Shown here: one piece after another, positions 27,461-38,032 of the stretch
Layout: the number at the start of each line of letters is the position of its first letter
Position numbering within the stretch: the first letter of the stretch is position 1
NCBI RefSeq assembly: GCF_031583575.1
Contig: NZ_CP134146.1
Location: forward strand, 2,976,001-3,040,000
Direction of reading: 5' to 3'
Origin: Thalassotalea nanhaiensis
GTDB taxonomy: Bacteria > Pseudomonadota > Gammaproteobacteria > Enterobacterales > Alteromonadaceae
DNA length: 64,000 bases
Translations under genes and position numbers: made by a program
The notes under the pieces: model-generated
Database searches by the model: none
Told to the model about the DNA's origin: nothing
Seen by the model: only the letters and a program-made list of their open reading frames with translations

Positions 27461-29093
27461 CTATTGGTTAGCAATTAAAAAAACTCCACTCGTTATTGTA
27501 GCGGCATTATTTACATTAATAGTAAGTAGTTGTGGAAAAGTCGGCAGCGACTCAATTTTGACAGAAGGTATCGTATATTGCTCTGAGGGCGCTCCAACTT
27601 CATTTAACCCGCAGTTGGTTACGACAGGCACCACTATTGATGCAACTTCAAAGCAAATTTATAATCGCTTACTAGATTTTGACCCAGGCAACTATGGTAA
27701 AGTCCCTGCATTAGCGAGATCATGGCATGTAACCAAAAACAATAAGTTGGTCACCTTTTATTTGCGTAAAGATGTGAAATTTCATCAAACGGATTATTTC
27801 ACTCCTAGTCGCAACATGAACGCAGACGACGTGATTTTCAGTTTCAATAGGATCCTCGATAAAGAACACGCTTACCATCAATCGGTCGATGGAAAATTTC
27901 CCTTTTTTCAAAGTGTAAAGTTTAGCGAGTTAGTCAAAGATGTAGAAAAAATAAACGAGCACACTATTCGATTTCGGTTAAACCATCCGCAAAGTTCTTT
28001 CCTTGCCAATATAGCGGCACCGTTTTCAGTCATTTTATCAAAAGAATATGCTGATCATTTGATCGAACAAGAAAAAGATCTCACGTTATTAGATAGCTTA
28101 CCAATAGGAACTGGTCCGTTTAAATACAAAGACTACCGAAATGGCTCGCTAATAAGGTTTGAACGCCATGACGATTACTGGCGTAGGAAAGTAGATATTG
28201 AAAAGCTGTTATTTAACATCAGCCCTGATAATACCAGCCGTTTAACGAAACTTCTCACTCATGAGTGTGATGTAATTTCTTACCCTATCGCTACGCAAGA
28301 AATAGCATCTAGGCCAGATCTAGCCTTAGAGCAAGTTACTTCTTTTAACGTTGCATTTCTTGCCTTTAATACAAAAGTGCCTCCGTTTGATAACCCTCTG
28401 GTGCGTAAGGCTGTCGCTCATGCGATTGATAAGGAGGCCATCGTTAGTGCCGTGTACTACGATCAAGCAGAGGTAGCCCAATCTCTTTTACCAAAAGCAT
28501 CCTGGGCTTATTCAGACCAAGTAGAAGAAATTGCCTATTCAAAAGATCTCGCCAAAAAGTTATTAAGCGATGCAGGTTTAGCTGATGGCTTTAGTATTGA
28601 TGTTTGGGCTGTACCGGTTCAAAGAGCATATAACCCAGATGCGAGAAAAATGGCAAAATTGATCAAATCCGATTTAGCTGATATTGGTATCGAGGTGAAT
28701 ATAATCACTTTTGAATGGGCTACTTTTTTGAAAAAACTTGCCAAAGGTGAGCATCAATCAGTGCTCATAGGCTGGGCTGCAGATCATCCTGATCCAGACA
28801 ACTTTTTTTCTCCTTTGCTTAGTTGCGCATCAGTTAATACCGGTGGTAATAGAGCAATGTGGTGTAATGAAGAATTCGATCAGCTATTGCAAAAATCATT
28901 GCTAACAAACAATACCAGCACACGAAAAAATCTATACCTTCAGGCACAACAACTACTCCAAGAGCAGTTGCCCATTTTCCCTATTGCCCATGCAAAACGT
29001 GGCCAAGCTAAAGTTAAAGAAATAGAAGGCAATATTCTCACTCCATTTGGCGGTATTAGTTTCGAAGATGTCCGTAAGAAAGGAGCTGATTAA
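27450..29093 (+). CDS. sapA: Peptide ABC transporter substrate-binding lipoprotein, SapA-like
   Basis: This 547-residue periplasmic solute-binding protein of the DppA/OppA family has a lipobox VSSC (Cys28 from the ATG at 27450). The family signature NADDVIFSFNRILD is present, and the C-terminal WAADHPDPDNFFSPL is typical. SapABCDF takes up peptides and is linked to antimicrobial-peptide tolerance and, in E. coli, putrescine export. A GTG nine bases earlier could also start. It overlaps the last codons of pspF and is followed at once by sapB. Confidence 0.9.
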   Translation: MKVNYWLAIKKTPLVIVAALFTLIVSSCGKVGSDSILTEGIVYCSEGAPTSFNPQLVTTGTTIDATSKQIYNRLLDFDPGNYGKVPALARSWHVTKNNKLVTFYLRKDVKFHQTDYFTPSRNMNADDVIFSFNRILDKEHAYHQSVDGKFPFFQSVKFSELVKDVEKINEHTIRFRLNHPQSSFLANIAAPFSVILSKEYADHLIEQEKDLTLLDSLPIGTGPFKYKDYRNGSLIRFERHDDYWRRKVDIEKLLFNISPDNTSRLTKLLTHECDVISYPIATQEIASRPDLALEQVTSFNVAFLAFNTKVPPFDNPLVRKAVAHAIDKEAIVSAVYYDQAEVAQSLLPKASWAYSDQVEEIAYSKDLAKKLLSDAGLADGFSIDVWAVPVQRAYNPDARKMAKLIKSDLADIGIEVNIITFEWATFLKKLAKGEHQSVLIGWAADHPDPDNFFSPLLSCASVNTGGNRAMWCNEEFDQLLQKSLLTNNTSTRKNLYLQAQQLLQEQLPIFPIAHAKRGQAKVKEIEGNILTPFGGISFEDVRKKGAD

Positions 29094-29095
29094 CG

Positions 29096-30124
29096 ATGCT
29101 TAACTTTACCTTACGACGCTTAAATTTACTGTTTTTCACCCTACTTATGCTTTCTATCATTTCATTTAGCTTAAGTTATTTGTTTCCGGGTAATGAATTG
29201 GTTAATTTAACCGGACAAGTAAACGCCGACGAACAACAACTTGCGCACCTTACCGAAGTTTACCAAATGGATAAAAGTATTTTCCATCAATACTTTGCTT
29301 ATGTTGGTCAAATATTTGAAGGCAATTTTGGCATATCAATGTCTAGTCAAACTCCAATAAGTGTTGAGTTAGCGACTTTTTTACCCGCAACTATTGAGCT
29401 GTGTTTAGCCGCCTTGTTCATTGCTTTATTACTTGGTGTACCATTAGGCTTTTTAGCTGCGATATTTCATAACAAGGTAGTTGATAAGGTAATTTTAACC
29501 TTTGCCATGATTGGTTATTCTATTCCAGTTTTTTGGTTGGCATTAATATTAATTCTGGTATTTTCCATTACCTTGTCGTGGTTCCCCTCTTCTGGGCAAT
29601 TAAACTTATTATTTGAAATTCCGCACGTTACTGGTTTCAAATTTATTGACATAATTTTGAGTGAAAGCCCTTACACCTGGCAAGCTTTAAAAGACGCTTT
29701 TATGCACATTATTATGCCAGCATTTGCTGTTGCCATGGCGCCAATGACTATATTCATTCGTTTAGCGCGCACTTCTATGCTCGACGTCTTAGAGTCTAAT
29801 TATATTAAAGCAGCAAAAGCAAAAGGATTATCACAAACAAGCATTATTTATCATCATGGCATTCGTAACTCCTTAGTCGGCATTGTAAGACAAATAGGGC
29901 TAAACTTTGCTAACTTGGTGACCATAGCTATGATTGCAGAAGTAATATTTGATTGGCAAGGAGCAGGCAGTTGGCTTATTCAAAGTATATTTGAACGTGA
30001 TTATACCGCAATACAAGGCGGCTTAATCGCCTTGGCAACATTTACGTTCTTTATCAATATTTTGACAGATTTTCTCTACGCTGCGCTTAACCCATTAGAG
30101 AGGCATAAAAAACATGGCTCGTGA
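29096..30124 (+). CDS. sapB: Peptide ABC transporter permease SapB
   Basis: This 342-residue inner-membrane permease of the DppB type has an N-terminal helix, a periplasmic region, and five further helices. The EAA loop near 230-260 (RLARTSMLDVLESNYIKAAKAKG) contacts the ATPase. Only two bases separate it from sapA, and it overlaps sapC by 11 bp, so the operon is tightly coupled. Confidence 0.93.
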   Translation: MLNFTLRRLNLLFFTLLMLSIISFSLSYLFPGNELVNLTGQVNADEQQLAHLTEVYQMDKSIFHQYFAYVGQIFEGNFGISMSSQTPISVELATFLPATIELCLAALFIALLLGVPLGFLAAIFHNKVVDKVILTFAMIGYSIPVFWLALILILVFSITLSWFPSSGQLNLLFEIPHVTGFKFIDIILSESPYTWQALKDAFMHIIMPAFAVAMAPMTIFIRLARTSMLDVLESNYIKAAKAKGLSQTSIIYHHGIRNSLVGIVRQIGLNFANLVTIAMIAEVIFDWQGAGSWLIQSIFERDYTAIQGGLIALATFTFFINILTDFLYAALNPLERHKKHGS

Positions 30125-31007
30125 GCATATTTATTCAGAGGAAGAATTTCCTTCACCAATTAGACAGTTGTGGTACACCTTTCGAAATACTCCTGTAGCA
30201 ATGATTGGGTTCAGTTGTTATTTATTTTTAGTATTTATAGCCGTATTTGGCAGCTTTATTACGCCTCATGATGTTCTTGAAAATAACTTAGATCAACTGT
30301 TAGTGCCGCCCGCCTGGAGTGATGAAGGTAACATTAGTTACTTATTGGGTACCGATGATTTGGGTCGTGATATGTTATCTCGCCTAATTCACGGTACTTC
30401 TTTGACCTTTGGTTTGAGTTTTGTTGTGGTTATTTTTGCGATGACTATTGGGGTTATAATTGGTTCTATATCGGCGATTACCCGCGGAGTTAAATCAAGC
30501 TTTTTAACTCACTTTCTCGATGTTATTTTGTCAACACCATCGCTTTTACTCGCCATAATCATTGTCGCAATTTTAGGGCAAGGCCTTGAAAATGTGCTCT
30601 GGGCTATTGCTTTAGTGTCTATTCCTCAGTTTATTCATGTCACTCGTAATGCGATAAAAGAAGAACAAAAAAAAGGGTATGTGTTAACGCCTATTCTAGA
30701 TGGTGCAACAGAAACAAGAGTATTAATTACCTCTATATACCCTAACATTATTGATAAAATTATTATCCAAGCTACGTTAGCGCAATCTGCTGCTATTTTA
30801 GATATTGCAGCATTAGGTTTTCTTGGTTTAGGTGCGCCTGTGCCAATGCCAGAATGGGGGTCTATGTTAAAAAATTCATTAGACTTATTTTATATTGCAC
30901 CTTGGACCTCTTATTTGCCTGGCCTAGCCATTTTATTTACAGTGGTAGTAACCAATTTAGTTGGTGAAGGGCTTCGTCATTCTTTAAAACTACAAAAAGA
31001 TAATTAA
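30114..31007 (+). CDS. sapC: Peptide ABC transporter permease SapC
   Basis: This 297-residue DppC-type permease has an N-terminal YSEEEFPSP segment like E. coli SapC, the LLGTDDLGRDMLSRL motif, six helices and an EAA-like loop (IPQFIHVTRNAIKEEQKKGYV). It pairs with SapB to form the membrane pore. It overlaps sapB, and its stop shares a base with the sapD ATG. Confidence 0.93.
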   Translation: MAREHIYSEEEFPSPIRQLWYTFRNTPVAMIGFSCYLFLVFIAVFGSFITPHDVLENNLDQLLVPPAWSDEGNISYLLGTDDLGRDMLSRLIHGTSLTFGLSFVVVIFAMTIGVIIGSISAITRGVKSSFLTHFLDVILSTPSLLLAIIIVAILGQGLENVLWAIALVSIPQFIHVTRNAIKEEQKKGYVLTPILDGATETRVLITSIYPNIIDKIIIQATLAQSAAILDIAALGFLGLGAPVPMPEWGSMLKNSLDLFYIAPWTSYLPGLAILFTVVVTNLVGEGLRHSLKLQKDN

Positions 31008-31996
31008 TGAATTTACTCGATATAAAAAATTTAAGTATTGAATTAACTAGCCACGGTGAGAATATCTTAGCCGTTGATAGAGTATCCATGGCAATTAAAG
31101 ACGGCGAGATTAGAGGCTTGGTAGGTGAGTCTGGCTCAGGCAAGTCGATCCTTGCACAAGCAATAATTGGCGTATTAGATGATAAATGGCATGTTGAGGC
31201 AGATAGGTTTCATTGGCAAGGCAAAGATTTATTACGCCTTCCATTGGAGGAGCGAAAACAAATTATCACCAAAGATGTCGCAATGATATTTCAAGAGCCA
31301 ATGAGCTGTTTAGATCCGACCAATAGTATTGGCGAACAAATAGAAGAATCATTAGATAGTAAGCAATTCTCGGGTTATTTTTGGCAAAAAGCTCAGCAGA
31401 GAAAAGCTGCGGCAGCAAAGTTATTGCATAAAGTTGGTATTAAAAATCATCAAGCTTGTGCTAAAAGTTACCCTCACCAGCTTACCAATGCGTTATGTCA
31501 ACGGGTGATGATTGCAATTGCACTAGCGAAAAGACCTAAGCTGCTTATTGCTGATGAGCCAACAGCATCGATGGAAGCGTCTAACCAAGCTCAAATATTT
31601 CGCTTATTAGCCAGCCTTAACCAACTTAAGAACATGTCCATTTTACTAATCAGTCATGAGTTAGAAAAGATCAGTCATTGGACCGACTATTTAACTGTAA
31701 TGTACTCTGGACAGTTTGTTGAAGCAGGTACAACCGAACAGATATTCAATACGCCTTTTCACCCATATACAAAAGCGCTCATTGCGAGCACGCCTAGAGC
31801 CAAAAATGACGTAGAAAAAAAATCTCGCTTACATGCAATGCCAGGTAGTATTCCTGGTTTGCAACATTTGCCAATTGGCTGTCGTTTAGGTCCACGCTGT
31901 CCAAATGCACAAAAGAAATGTGTTCGAGCTCCTCAGATTGAGTCATACCATGGTCACCAGGTTAGTTGTCATTTCTCTCATCGTGAGGATTATTGA
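31007..31996 (+). CDS. sapD: Peptide ABC transporter ATPase SapD
   Basis: This 329-residue ATPase has Walker A GESGSGKS (40-47) and Walker B LLIADEP. The ABC signature is degenerate (LTNALCQ in place of LSGGQ), as I recall also for E. coli SapD. A C-terminal oligopeptide-transporter extension holds several Cys (GCRLGPRCPNAQKKC) that may bind an Fe-S cluster, as in related DppD proteins. It partners SapF, which has a normal signature. Confidence 0.93.
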   Translation: MNLLDIKNLSIELTSHGENILAVDRVSMAIKDGEIRGLVGESGSGKSILAQAIIGVLDDKWHVEADRFHWQGKDLLRLPLEERKQIITKDVAMIFQEPMSCLDPTNSIGEQIEESLDSKQFSGYFWQKAQQRKAAAAKLLHKVGIKNHQACAKSYPHQLTNALCQRVMIAIALAKRPKLLIADEPTASMEASNQAQIFRLLASLNQLKNMSILLISHELEKISHWTDYLTVMYSGQFVEAGTTEQIFNTPFHPYTKALIASTPRAKNDVEKKSRLHAMPGSIPGLQHLPIGCRLGPRCPNAQKKCVRAPQIESYHGHQVSCHFSHREDY

Positions 31997-31998
31997 TT

Positions 31999-32778
31999 TT
32001 GACAAGTTTAATTGAAGTTAAAAATTTAAGTAAGAGCTACAAAATAAAATCAAACTGGTTTAAAAAGAAATCGGTTACAGTCTTACACCCTATTTCATTT
32101 AAATTAGAAGCAAAAGAAACCCTTGCTGTAATTGGTGAAATTGGCTCAGGAAAATCTACGCTAGCTAAATTATTAGTGGGTGCAGCAAGACCAACCACTG
32201 GCGAAATCAGCTTGAATGGCCAGCATCTGCAAACGGGTAATTTTAAACAACGTTGTCAGCACGTGAGAATGATTTTTCAAAATGCTGGCGATACCCTAAA
32301 CCCAAGTTTAACCATCAGGCAGCAACTTGAAGAACCTTTGCTGCTTAATACTCGCTTGGATGAAAACGAACGTAAAGCCGTTATAAGAGCCACATTGCAT
32401 AAAGTAGGCTTGTTGGCCGATCATATGCATTTTTACCCTCATATGTTCTCTGGGGGGCAAAAACAGCGCATTTCGCTTGCTAGAGCAATTATCTTACAAC
32501 CACAGTTGGTTATACTTGATGAAGCGCTGGCTTCGTTGGATTTATCCTTACGCGCGCAAATGATTAATTTATTGCTCGATTTACAACAACAAATGGGGCT
32601 TGCCTATATCTTGGTATCACATGATATTGACGTGGTTCAACATTTTAGTGATAAATTGATGGTGTTGCGTGAAGGTAAAGTTGTGGAATACGGAAATACA
32701 AGCGATGTACTCGCTAACCCTAAAGATAAATTTACTCGTAAGTTAATATTGTCGCAAAGAAAAACGAGAGTAAAATAA
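31999..32778 (+). CDS. sapF: Peptide ABC transporter ATPase SapF
   Basis: This 259-residue ATPase has Walker A GEIGSGKST, a canonical signature FSGGQKQR, Walker B LVILDEA and the H-loop LVSHD. No ATG starts the frame. I chose the TTG at 31999 (MTSLIEVKNLSKSYK) because AGGA lies nine bases upstream; a TTG at 31993 is too close to that site. It overlaps no gene but begins two bases after the sapD stop. A strong terminator follows. Confidence 0.92.
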   Translation: MTSLIEVKNLSKSYKIKSNWFKKKSVTVLHPISFKLEAKETLAVIGEIGSGKSTLAKLLVGAARPTTGEISLNGQHLQTGNFKQRCQHVRMIFQNAGDTLNPSLTIRQQLEEPLLLNTRLDENERKAVIRATLHKVGLLADHMHFYPHMFSGGQKQRISLARAIILQPQLVILDEALASLDLSLRAQMINLLLDLQQQMGLAYILVSHDIDVVQHFSDKLMVLREGKVVEYGNTSDVLANPKDKFTRKLILSQRKTRVK

Positions 32779-32793
32779 TACAATCAGTATAAA

Positions 32794-32817
32794 AAAAGGC
32801 CGCTAATGCGGCCTTTT
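32794..32817. terminator. Terminator of the sap operon
   Basis: AAAAGGCCGC-TAAT-GCGGCCTTTT is a perfect 10-bp stem, usable in both directions, between convergent sapF and ppiD. Confidence 0.93.
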
Positions 32818-32837
32818 GTGTTTTCAACGTTAACTAA

Positions 32838-34751
32838 TTAAAGTAACGGTGAAGAGTTTGTTGGTAAGTTACGTGTGATCTCTGCATTTGCTTTAAGGTT
32901 AGCAATATAACCTTCAAACACAGCTTGTGATACTGTCATTGCTTGTTGTTGTGCAATATTCGCATCCGCATCACCTGCAACGCCTTCAGTAACACTTACT
33001 AATTCAACAACAGCATAATCACCTGAAAGCATTAACGTGCTTGCTGCCGATACTTGACCTTCAACCGGGTGAGCTAAAGTAAACGCTTGCTTGGTAATAT
33101 TGCTGCTTACTTCTGCGCCATTACGAGTGATATTATCAGCTGCAACAAAGCTAGAACCAGTAGCTGCAAGGTCTGCAGTAACGTCTTCGCTCGCTAATAC
33201 TTTAGTTAGTATTGCTTCGCTTGCTTGTTGAGCCGCTTCGCTCGCTTTGTTGTTAACAAGTTGAACCTTGATTTGCTCAGACACTTCAGCTAACGGTTTC
33301 GTTGTTGCATCTTTATGTTCGCTAACACGAACAACCATTGCAAGCTCATCTGCTGCTACTTCAACAACATCTGAGTTCATTTGATCAAGTAGTACAACAT
33401 CTGAAAAAGCAACTTCAACGATATCACTATTATCAAATGGCGCAGCATTATTACCACGAGTTAACCAGTTACTGGTTTTAATATCAGCATTGATTACGCT
33501 TGCAGCTTCTTCAAGAGAGTCAGGAGATTCAAAAGCAACTTCAGCCATTTGAGTCTGTAAGTCGTAATAAACTTCCAACGCTTTATCCGTAGTAATTTGC
33601 GTTAAAATGTCGGCTTTAACATCAGCAAAAGCTTCTGTAGAAACCTCTTCAATGTCAGTTAATTTAATGATGTGAAAACCAAAATCAGATTTAACAACGT
33701 CACTAAGGTTATTTTCTTTCGTTAATGCAAAAACTGCTTTATCAAATTCAACATCCATAGCGCCTTGTTCGAACCAATCTAAATCACCGCCATTCTCACC
33801 AGAGAATGTATCAGCAGAAAATTCCTTGGCAAGTGCAGCAAAATTTTCACCCGCATTCACTTTAGCTAAAATGTCGCCAGCTTGTTGCTCAGCAGCTTCT
33901 TCATCGTCGCCAAATTCAATTAGAATATGTGAAGCACGACGACGCTCTGTTGTAGAGAAAGAAGAAAGGTTATCATCGTAATAAGCCTGAACTTCACTGT
34001 CTTCAACAACTACGTCCTTTTTGATATTAGCAATATCAAGACTAATGTATTCAACTTTTACTTGTTCCTGAGTAGCAAAACGAGCTTGGTTTTCTTGATA
34101 ATACTGATCAATTTCTTCATCAGTTACTTCAACAGTTGCTTTAAACTGTTCTGCAGTAATTGTTGCATAGCGAATGTTACGAGTTTGATTTGTTAATTTA
34201 ACAGTCAAATCTTGTTGGTATGGCATGCTGAACTCAGTTGCCATAATACTTTGCATTAATTGGCGACGAGCCATATCTACACGTAAGTAATCTCTAAATG
34301 CAGACGGTTGGTAAAAACCAGCTTGGTTAATTACCATCAAGTAGCGATCGTTATTAAATACACCATCAACTTGAAACTCTTGCATTGAATAGATAGCTTC
34401 TTTTATTTGCTGATCACTAATGCGAATATTTAATTCACGAGCGTTTTGATCAAGTAGTTCTTCGTTAATCAAGTTCTCTAGTACATTACTACGCATAGAT
34501 TGCATGTACATATCGTTACCAGCTAACTGTGCAAACATTTCACCGTATTGTTGTTCCATACGATTACGTTGATTTTGATAAGCTTGGTCAAATTTTTGTT
34601 GGCTTATTTTTTCACCATTTACTGTGGCTGCTGATGTATCTACAGAATTGGTATAACTACCAACACCGGCAAATACAAATGTTGCAATTACTAAACCTAA
34701 AATAACTTTGGCTGTAATTCCTGAAGAGCCTTCTCTTATTCTTTCTAACAT
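32838..34751 (-). CDS. ppiD: Periplasmic folding chaperone / peptidyl-prolyl isomerase D
   Basis: This 637-residue protein is anchored in the inner membrane by one helix (about 10-32) after MLERIREGSSG and faces the periplasm. SurA-like N-terminal helices precede a parvulin domain (RRASHILIEFGDDEE to DFGFHIIKLTDI) and a long C-terminal part. PpiD assists folding of proteins leaving SecYEG. I chose the ATG at 34751 since MLERIRE is the usual start; a longer frame exists. It follows hupB, the conserved order tig-clpP-clpX-lon-hupB-ppiD. Confidence 0.94.
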   Translation of the reverse strand: MLERIREGSSGITAKVILGLVIATFVFAGVGSYTNSVDTSAATVNGEKISQQKFDQAYQNQRNRMEQQYGEMFAQLAGNDMYMQSMRSNVLENLINEELLDQNARELNIRISDQQIKEAIYSMQEFQVDGVFNNDRYLMVINQAGFYQPSAFRDYLRVDMARRQLMQSIMATEFSMPYQQDLTVKLTNQTRNIRYATITAEQFKATVEVTDEEIDQYYQENQARFATQEQVKVEYISLDIANIKKDVVVEDSEVQAYYDDNLSSFSTTERRRASHILIEFGDDEEAAEQQAGDILAKVNAGENFAALAKEFSADTFSGENGGDLDWFEQGAMDVEFDKAVFALTKENNLSDVVKSDFGFHIIKLTDIEEVSTEAFADVKADILTQITTDKALEVYYDLQTQMAEVAFESPDSLEEAASVINADIKTSNWLTRGNNAAPFDNSDIVEVAFSDVVLLDQMNSDVVEVAADELAMVVRVSEHKDATTKPLAEVSEQIKVQLVNNKASEAAQQASEAILTKVLASEDVTADLAATGSSFVAADNITRNGAEVSSNITKQAFTLAHPVEGQVSAASTLMLSGDYAVVELVSVTEGVAGDADANIAQQQAMTVSQAVFEGYIANLKANAEITRNLPTNSSPLL

Positions 34752-34861
34752 GTGTGTCTCTTTAACATCGGGCAAAAAAATTCAATTCACGATTGTAGCA
34801 AACCCGTCAGCGAGCTTGAAGTATTAATATACAAAAAGTGGATTTATTTTTGGTATAAAAA

Positions 34862-34881
34862 AAGCCGACTCAAGTCAGCTT
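34862..34881 (-). terminator. Terminator after hupB
   Basis: On the - strand AAGCTGAC-TTGA-GTCGGCTT is an 8-bp stem with one wobble pair followed by seven T. It should end the hupB transcript before ppiD. Confidence 0.85.
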
Positions 34882-34909
34882 ATTTTGCACAAATATGTGC
34901 TTATTCTCC

Positions 34910-34930
34910 CGAGCCATGAATGGCTACGGT
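34910..34930. repeat. Short hairpin AGCCA-TGAA-TGGCT after hupB
   Basis: CCG-AGCCA-TGAA-TGGCT-A-CGG forms a compact hairpin. The same AGCCATGAATGGCT core recurs at 60211-60224, so it is a dispersed element, probably a module of repeat family 2. Confidence 0.5.
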
Positions 34931-34932
34931 AA

Positions 34933-34959
34933 GTAAACTAAAATTTAATTTTAGTTTAC
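34933..34959. other. Perfect hairpin spanning the hupB stop codon
   Basis: GTAAACTAAAAT and ATTTTAGTTTAC form a perfect 12-bp stem with a 3-base loop. The hupB stop (34951-34953) lies within the stem. It has no U tract, so it may slow 3' exonucleases or termination factors rather than end transcription. Confidence 0.7.
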
Positions 34960-35223
34960 AGCGTCTTTAAGCGCTTTACCGGCTTTAAACGCTGGAATTT
35001 TAGCTGCTGCAATTTCAATTGTAGCACCAGTTTGTGGGTTACGGCCTTGACGAGCTGCACGGTCACGAACTGAGAATGTACCAAAGCCAACTAGAGCAAC
35101 TTGCTCACCAGCTTTTAGTTCATCTGAAACGGCATCGATAAAAGAATCTAAAGCACGGCCAGCCGCAGCTTTAGAAATGTCAGCACCAGCTGCGATTTTT
35201 TCGATTAATTGAGACTTGTTCAT
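34951..35223 (-). CDS. hupB: DNA-binding protein HU, beta-type
   Basis: This 90-residue HU/IHF-family protein has the typical N-terminal helices ([20 protein letters not shown]), the GFGTF turn and the DNA-binding arm [17 protein letters not shown] bends and compacts DNA as a dimer. Its position after lon and before ppiD identifies it as the hupB-type gene. The stop codon sits in a perfect hairpin. Confidence 0.96.
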   Translation of the reverse strand: MNKSQLIEKIAAGADISKAAAGRALDSFIDAVSDELKAGEQVALVGFGTFSVRDRAARQGRNPQTGATIEIAAAKIPAFKAGKALKDAVN

Positions 35224-35512
35224 TTTGTCTTCCCCTTTAATTGTTATTATTTGGAACTTAAAAAATACTCGGACATTTTATATCAGGCATTTTTAGCTAC
35301 TGCAAGCTCCAGCTATTAAAAATATTGTTTATATTAAAATCAATTAATATCGGTCTGTACCTTGCTGCGACTATCCTGTAGAGCAGGCTAAACCTTAATT
35401 CGATAATCAGATTAACACAGATAAATTGTTTGAAAAGCCTTAATTTACAGTTTTACCAACTTTTCATGTAAAAACGTTCACTTTTCAAACAATATCGTAC
35501 CAGTCAGCGAAT

Positions 35513-37861
35513 TTAACTGGCAACAGACCACTTATCAGGGGACTCAGCTAAAGCAAGATCGAGTACATCATCAATCCATTTTACTGGATGTATTGCTAAA
35601 TCAGCTTTAACGTTGTCTGGGATATCTTTTAAATCACGCTCATTATCTTTTGGAATAATTACCGTTTTAATACCACCTCGATGTGCAGCTAATAGTTTCT
35701 CTTTTAAACCACCGATAGCTAAAACTTCACCACGTAAGGTAATTTCACCTGTCATAGCAACATCGGCTTTAACCGGATTACCAGTTAAGCTGGACACTAA
35801 TGCTGTACACATTCCAATACCGGCACTTGGTCCATCTTTAGGTGTTGCACCTTCAGGTACATGTACATGAATATCACGTTTTTCATTAAAGTCAGCGTTA
35901 ATTCTTAAGCCTTCAGTTCTACTTCTAACAACCGTCATGGCTGCTTGAATCGACTCCTGCATAACTTCACCAAGTGAACCGGTAAACTGTAATTTTCCTT
36001 TACCAGGAACAGACGCTGCTTCAATCGTTAATAGTTCACCGCCAACTTCAGTCCAGGCAAGACCTGTTACTTGGCCAATACGATTTTCATCTTCAGCTTT
36101 ACCGTAGTCACAACGTTGTACACCTAGGAACTCTTCGAGGTTTTCTTGATTAATTACTACTTTTTTAATGTCTTTATTAAGCAAGATTTTTTTCACTGCT
36201 TTGCGACATAACTTTGAAATTTCTCGTTCTAAACTACGTACACCGGCTTCGCGAGTGTAGTAGCGAATAATGCCAATAATGGCGCTATCTTCAATGTCGA
36301 TTTCAACATCTTTTAAACCATTGCGTTTGATCTGTTTTGTTAACAAATGATTGCGAGCAATATTAAGTTTTTCATCTTCGGTATAACCTGATAAACGAAT
36401 TACTTCCATACGATCTAATAACGGGCCAGGTATGTTCATACTATTTGATGTGGCAACAAACATAACATCAGATAAGTCATAATCAACTTCCAGGTAGTGG
36501 TCGTTGAAGTTGTTATTTTGCTCTGGATCTAAAACCTCAAGTAATGCAGATGCCGGATCACCGCGCATATCAGAGGCCATTTTATCTATTTCATCTAAAA
36601 GAAATAATGGATTTTTAACCTCAGCTTTCGCCATTTTCTGAATCAACTTACCTGGCATCGAACCAATATAAGTACGACGATGCCCGCGAATTTCAGCTTC
36701 ATCTCTTACGCCACCTAATGCCATACGTACATATTTACGGCCAGTAGATTTAGCAATTGATTGACCTAAAGACGTTTTACCAACCCCAGGAGGGCCAACA
36801 AGACATAATATAGGACCTTTAAGCTGGGTCACACGTTGTTGCACGGCTAGATATTCAAGAATACGTTCTTTTACTTCTTCTAAGCCGTAGTGATCTTTAT
36901 TTAATACATCTTCTGCCAGCTTAAGATTACGCTTTAACTTACTGCGCTTTTTCCAAGGTACAGAAATCATCCAGTCAATATAACTGCGAACTACCGTAGC
37001 TTCAGCAGACATCGGTGACATCATTTTCAGTTTTTGCAGCTCAGCCAAAGTCTTTTCTTTAGCTTCTTTAGGCATTTGTGCTTCATCGATTTTTTTCGCT
37101 AATTGCTCAGCTTCATCTGGCACATCATCCATATCGCCGAGTTCTTTTTGAATGGCTTTCATTTGCTCATTCAAGTAATACTCGCGCTGGCTTTTTTCCA
37201 TTTGTTTTTTAACGCGGCCACGTATTTTCTTTTCAACTTGTAAAAGGTCTATTTCACCTTCCATAAGTCCCATTAAATACTCTAAGCGTTCGCCAACATT
37301 AATAATTTCGAGAACGTGTTGTTTGTCTTGTAATTTAAGCGGCATATGAGCTGCCATAGTGTCAGCAAGTTGCTCTGCACTATCAATACCAGAAACAGAC
37401 GTTAACACTTCTGGAGGGATTTTTTTATTTAGTTTTACGTACCCTTCAAACTGCGAAACTGCGCTGCGCACCAATACTTCATGATTATCGATATCGCTTT
37501 GTTCAGCTTCTAAAAAGTCTACATCGGCAATGAAGTACTCTTCTGTTTCTGTGAATTCTTTAATATTGCCACGCTGCATACCTTCAACGAGTACTTTCAC
37601 CGTACCGTCAGGTAATTTAAGCATTTGTAAGATCGTGGCAACAGTACCAATTTGAAATAAATCTTCAGCTTGAGGGTCATCAACACTGGCATCTTTTTGC
37701 GCTACTAGGAAAACTCTTTTGTCATTTTCCATTGCACGGTCTAAACAACGAATTGATTTTTCACGGCCTACAAATAATGGAATAACCATTTGTGGATAGA
37801 CAACGACATCACGTAAGGCTAATACCGGGGTTTCTATTTGTCCTGAATGCTCTATAGTCAT
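35513..37861 (-). CDS. lon: ATP-dependent protease Lon
   Basis: This 782-residue protein has the Lon N-terminal substrate domain, an AAA+ module with Walker A GPPGVGKT and Walker [11 protein letters not shown], and a C-terminal Ser-Lys protease domain ([11 protein letters not shown] with the catalytic Ser; [14 protein letters not shown] with the Lys). It degrades misfolded and short-lived regulatory proteins in the cytosol. Length matches E. coli Lon (784). A very good sigma-32 promoter lies about 105-135 bp upstream, so heat induction is expected. Confidence 0.97.
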   Translation of the reverse strand: MTIEHSGQIETPVLALRDVVVYPQMVIPLFVGREKSIRCLDRAMENDKRVFLVAQKDASVDDPQAEDLFQIGTVATILQMLKLPDGTVKVLVEGMQRGNIKEFTETEEYFIADVDFLEAEQSDIDNHEVLVRSAVSQFEGYVKLNKKIPPEVLTSVSGIDSAEQLADTMAAHMPLKLQDKQHVLEIINVGERLEYLMGLMEGEIDLLQVEKKIRGRVKKQMEKSQREYYLNEQMKAIQKELGDMDDVPDEAEQLAKKIDEAQMPKEAKEKTLAELQKLKMMSPMSAEATVVRSYIDWMISVPWKKRSKLKRNLKLAEDVLNKDHYGLEEVKERILEYLAVQQRVTQLKGPILCLVGPPGVGKTSLGQSIAKSTGRKYVRMALGGVRDEAEIRGHRRTYIGSMPGKLIQKMAKAEVKNPLFLLDEIDKMASDMRGDPASALLEVLDPEQNNNFNDHYLEVDYDLSDVMFVATSNSMNIPGPLLDRMEVIRLSGYTEDEKLNIARNHLLTKQIKRNGLKDVEIDIEDSAIIGIIRYYTREAGVRSLEREISKLCRKAVKKILLNKDIKKVVINQENLEEFLGVQRCDYGKAEDENRIGQVTGLAWTEVGGELLTIEAASVPGKGKLQFTGSLGEVMQESIQAAMTVVRSRTEGLRINADFNEKRDIHVHVPEGATPKDGPSAGIGMCTALVSSLTGNPVKADVAMTGEITLRGEVLAIGGLKEKLLAAHRGGIKTVIIPKDNERDLKDIPDNVKADLAIHPVKWIDDVLDLALAESPDKWSVAS

Positions 37862-37966
37862 GGGAAATTCTCTTGGAAATGTGATGTTTTCACCTAACTT
37901 ATCTTTCTCTATTGTTTTTGTTCTAGGGATAAAATAGTAGGCAGTTTTTTAACTTTCTATTAGAGT

Positions 37967-37994
37967 ATATGGGGATAGGGTTAAAGGATTCAAT
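37967..37994 (-). promoter_or_regulatory. Sigma-32-like promoter of lon
   Basis: On the - strand ATTGAA is followed after 14 bases by CCCCATAT, one base off the heat-shock consensus CTTGAA / CCCCATNT at ideal spacing. The leader would be about 100 bases. Confidence 0.8.
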
Positions 37995-38032
37995 AACTAA
38001 AACTAAAAAATTGAAAATAGTCATTAGTTCGA

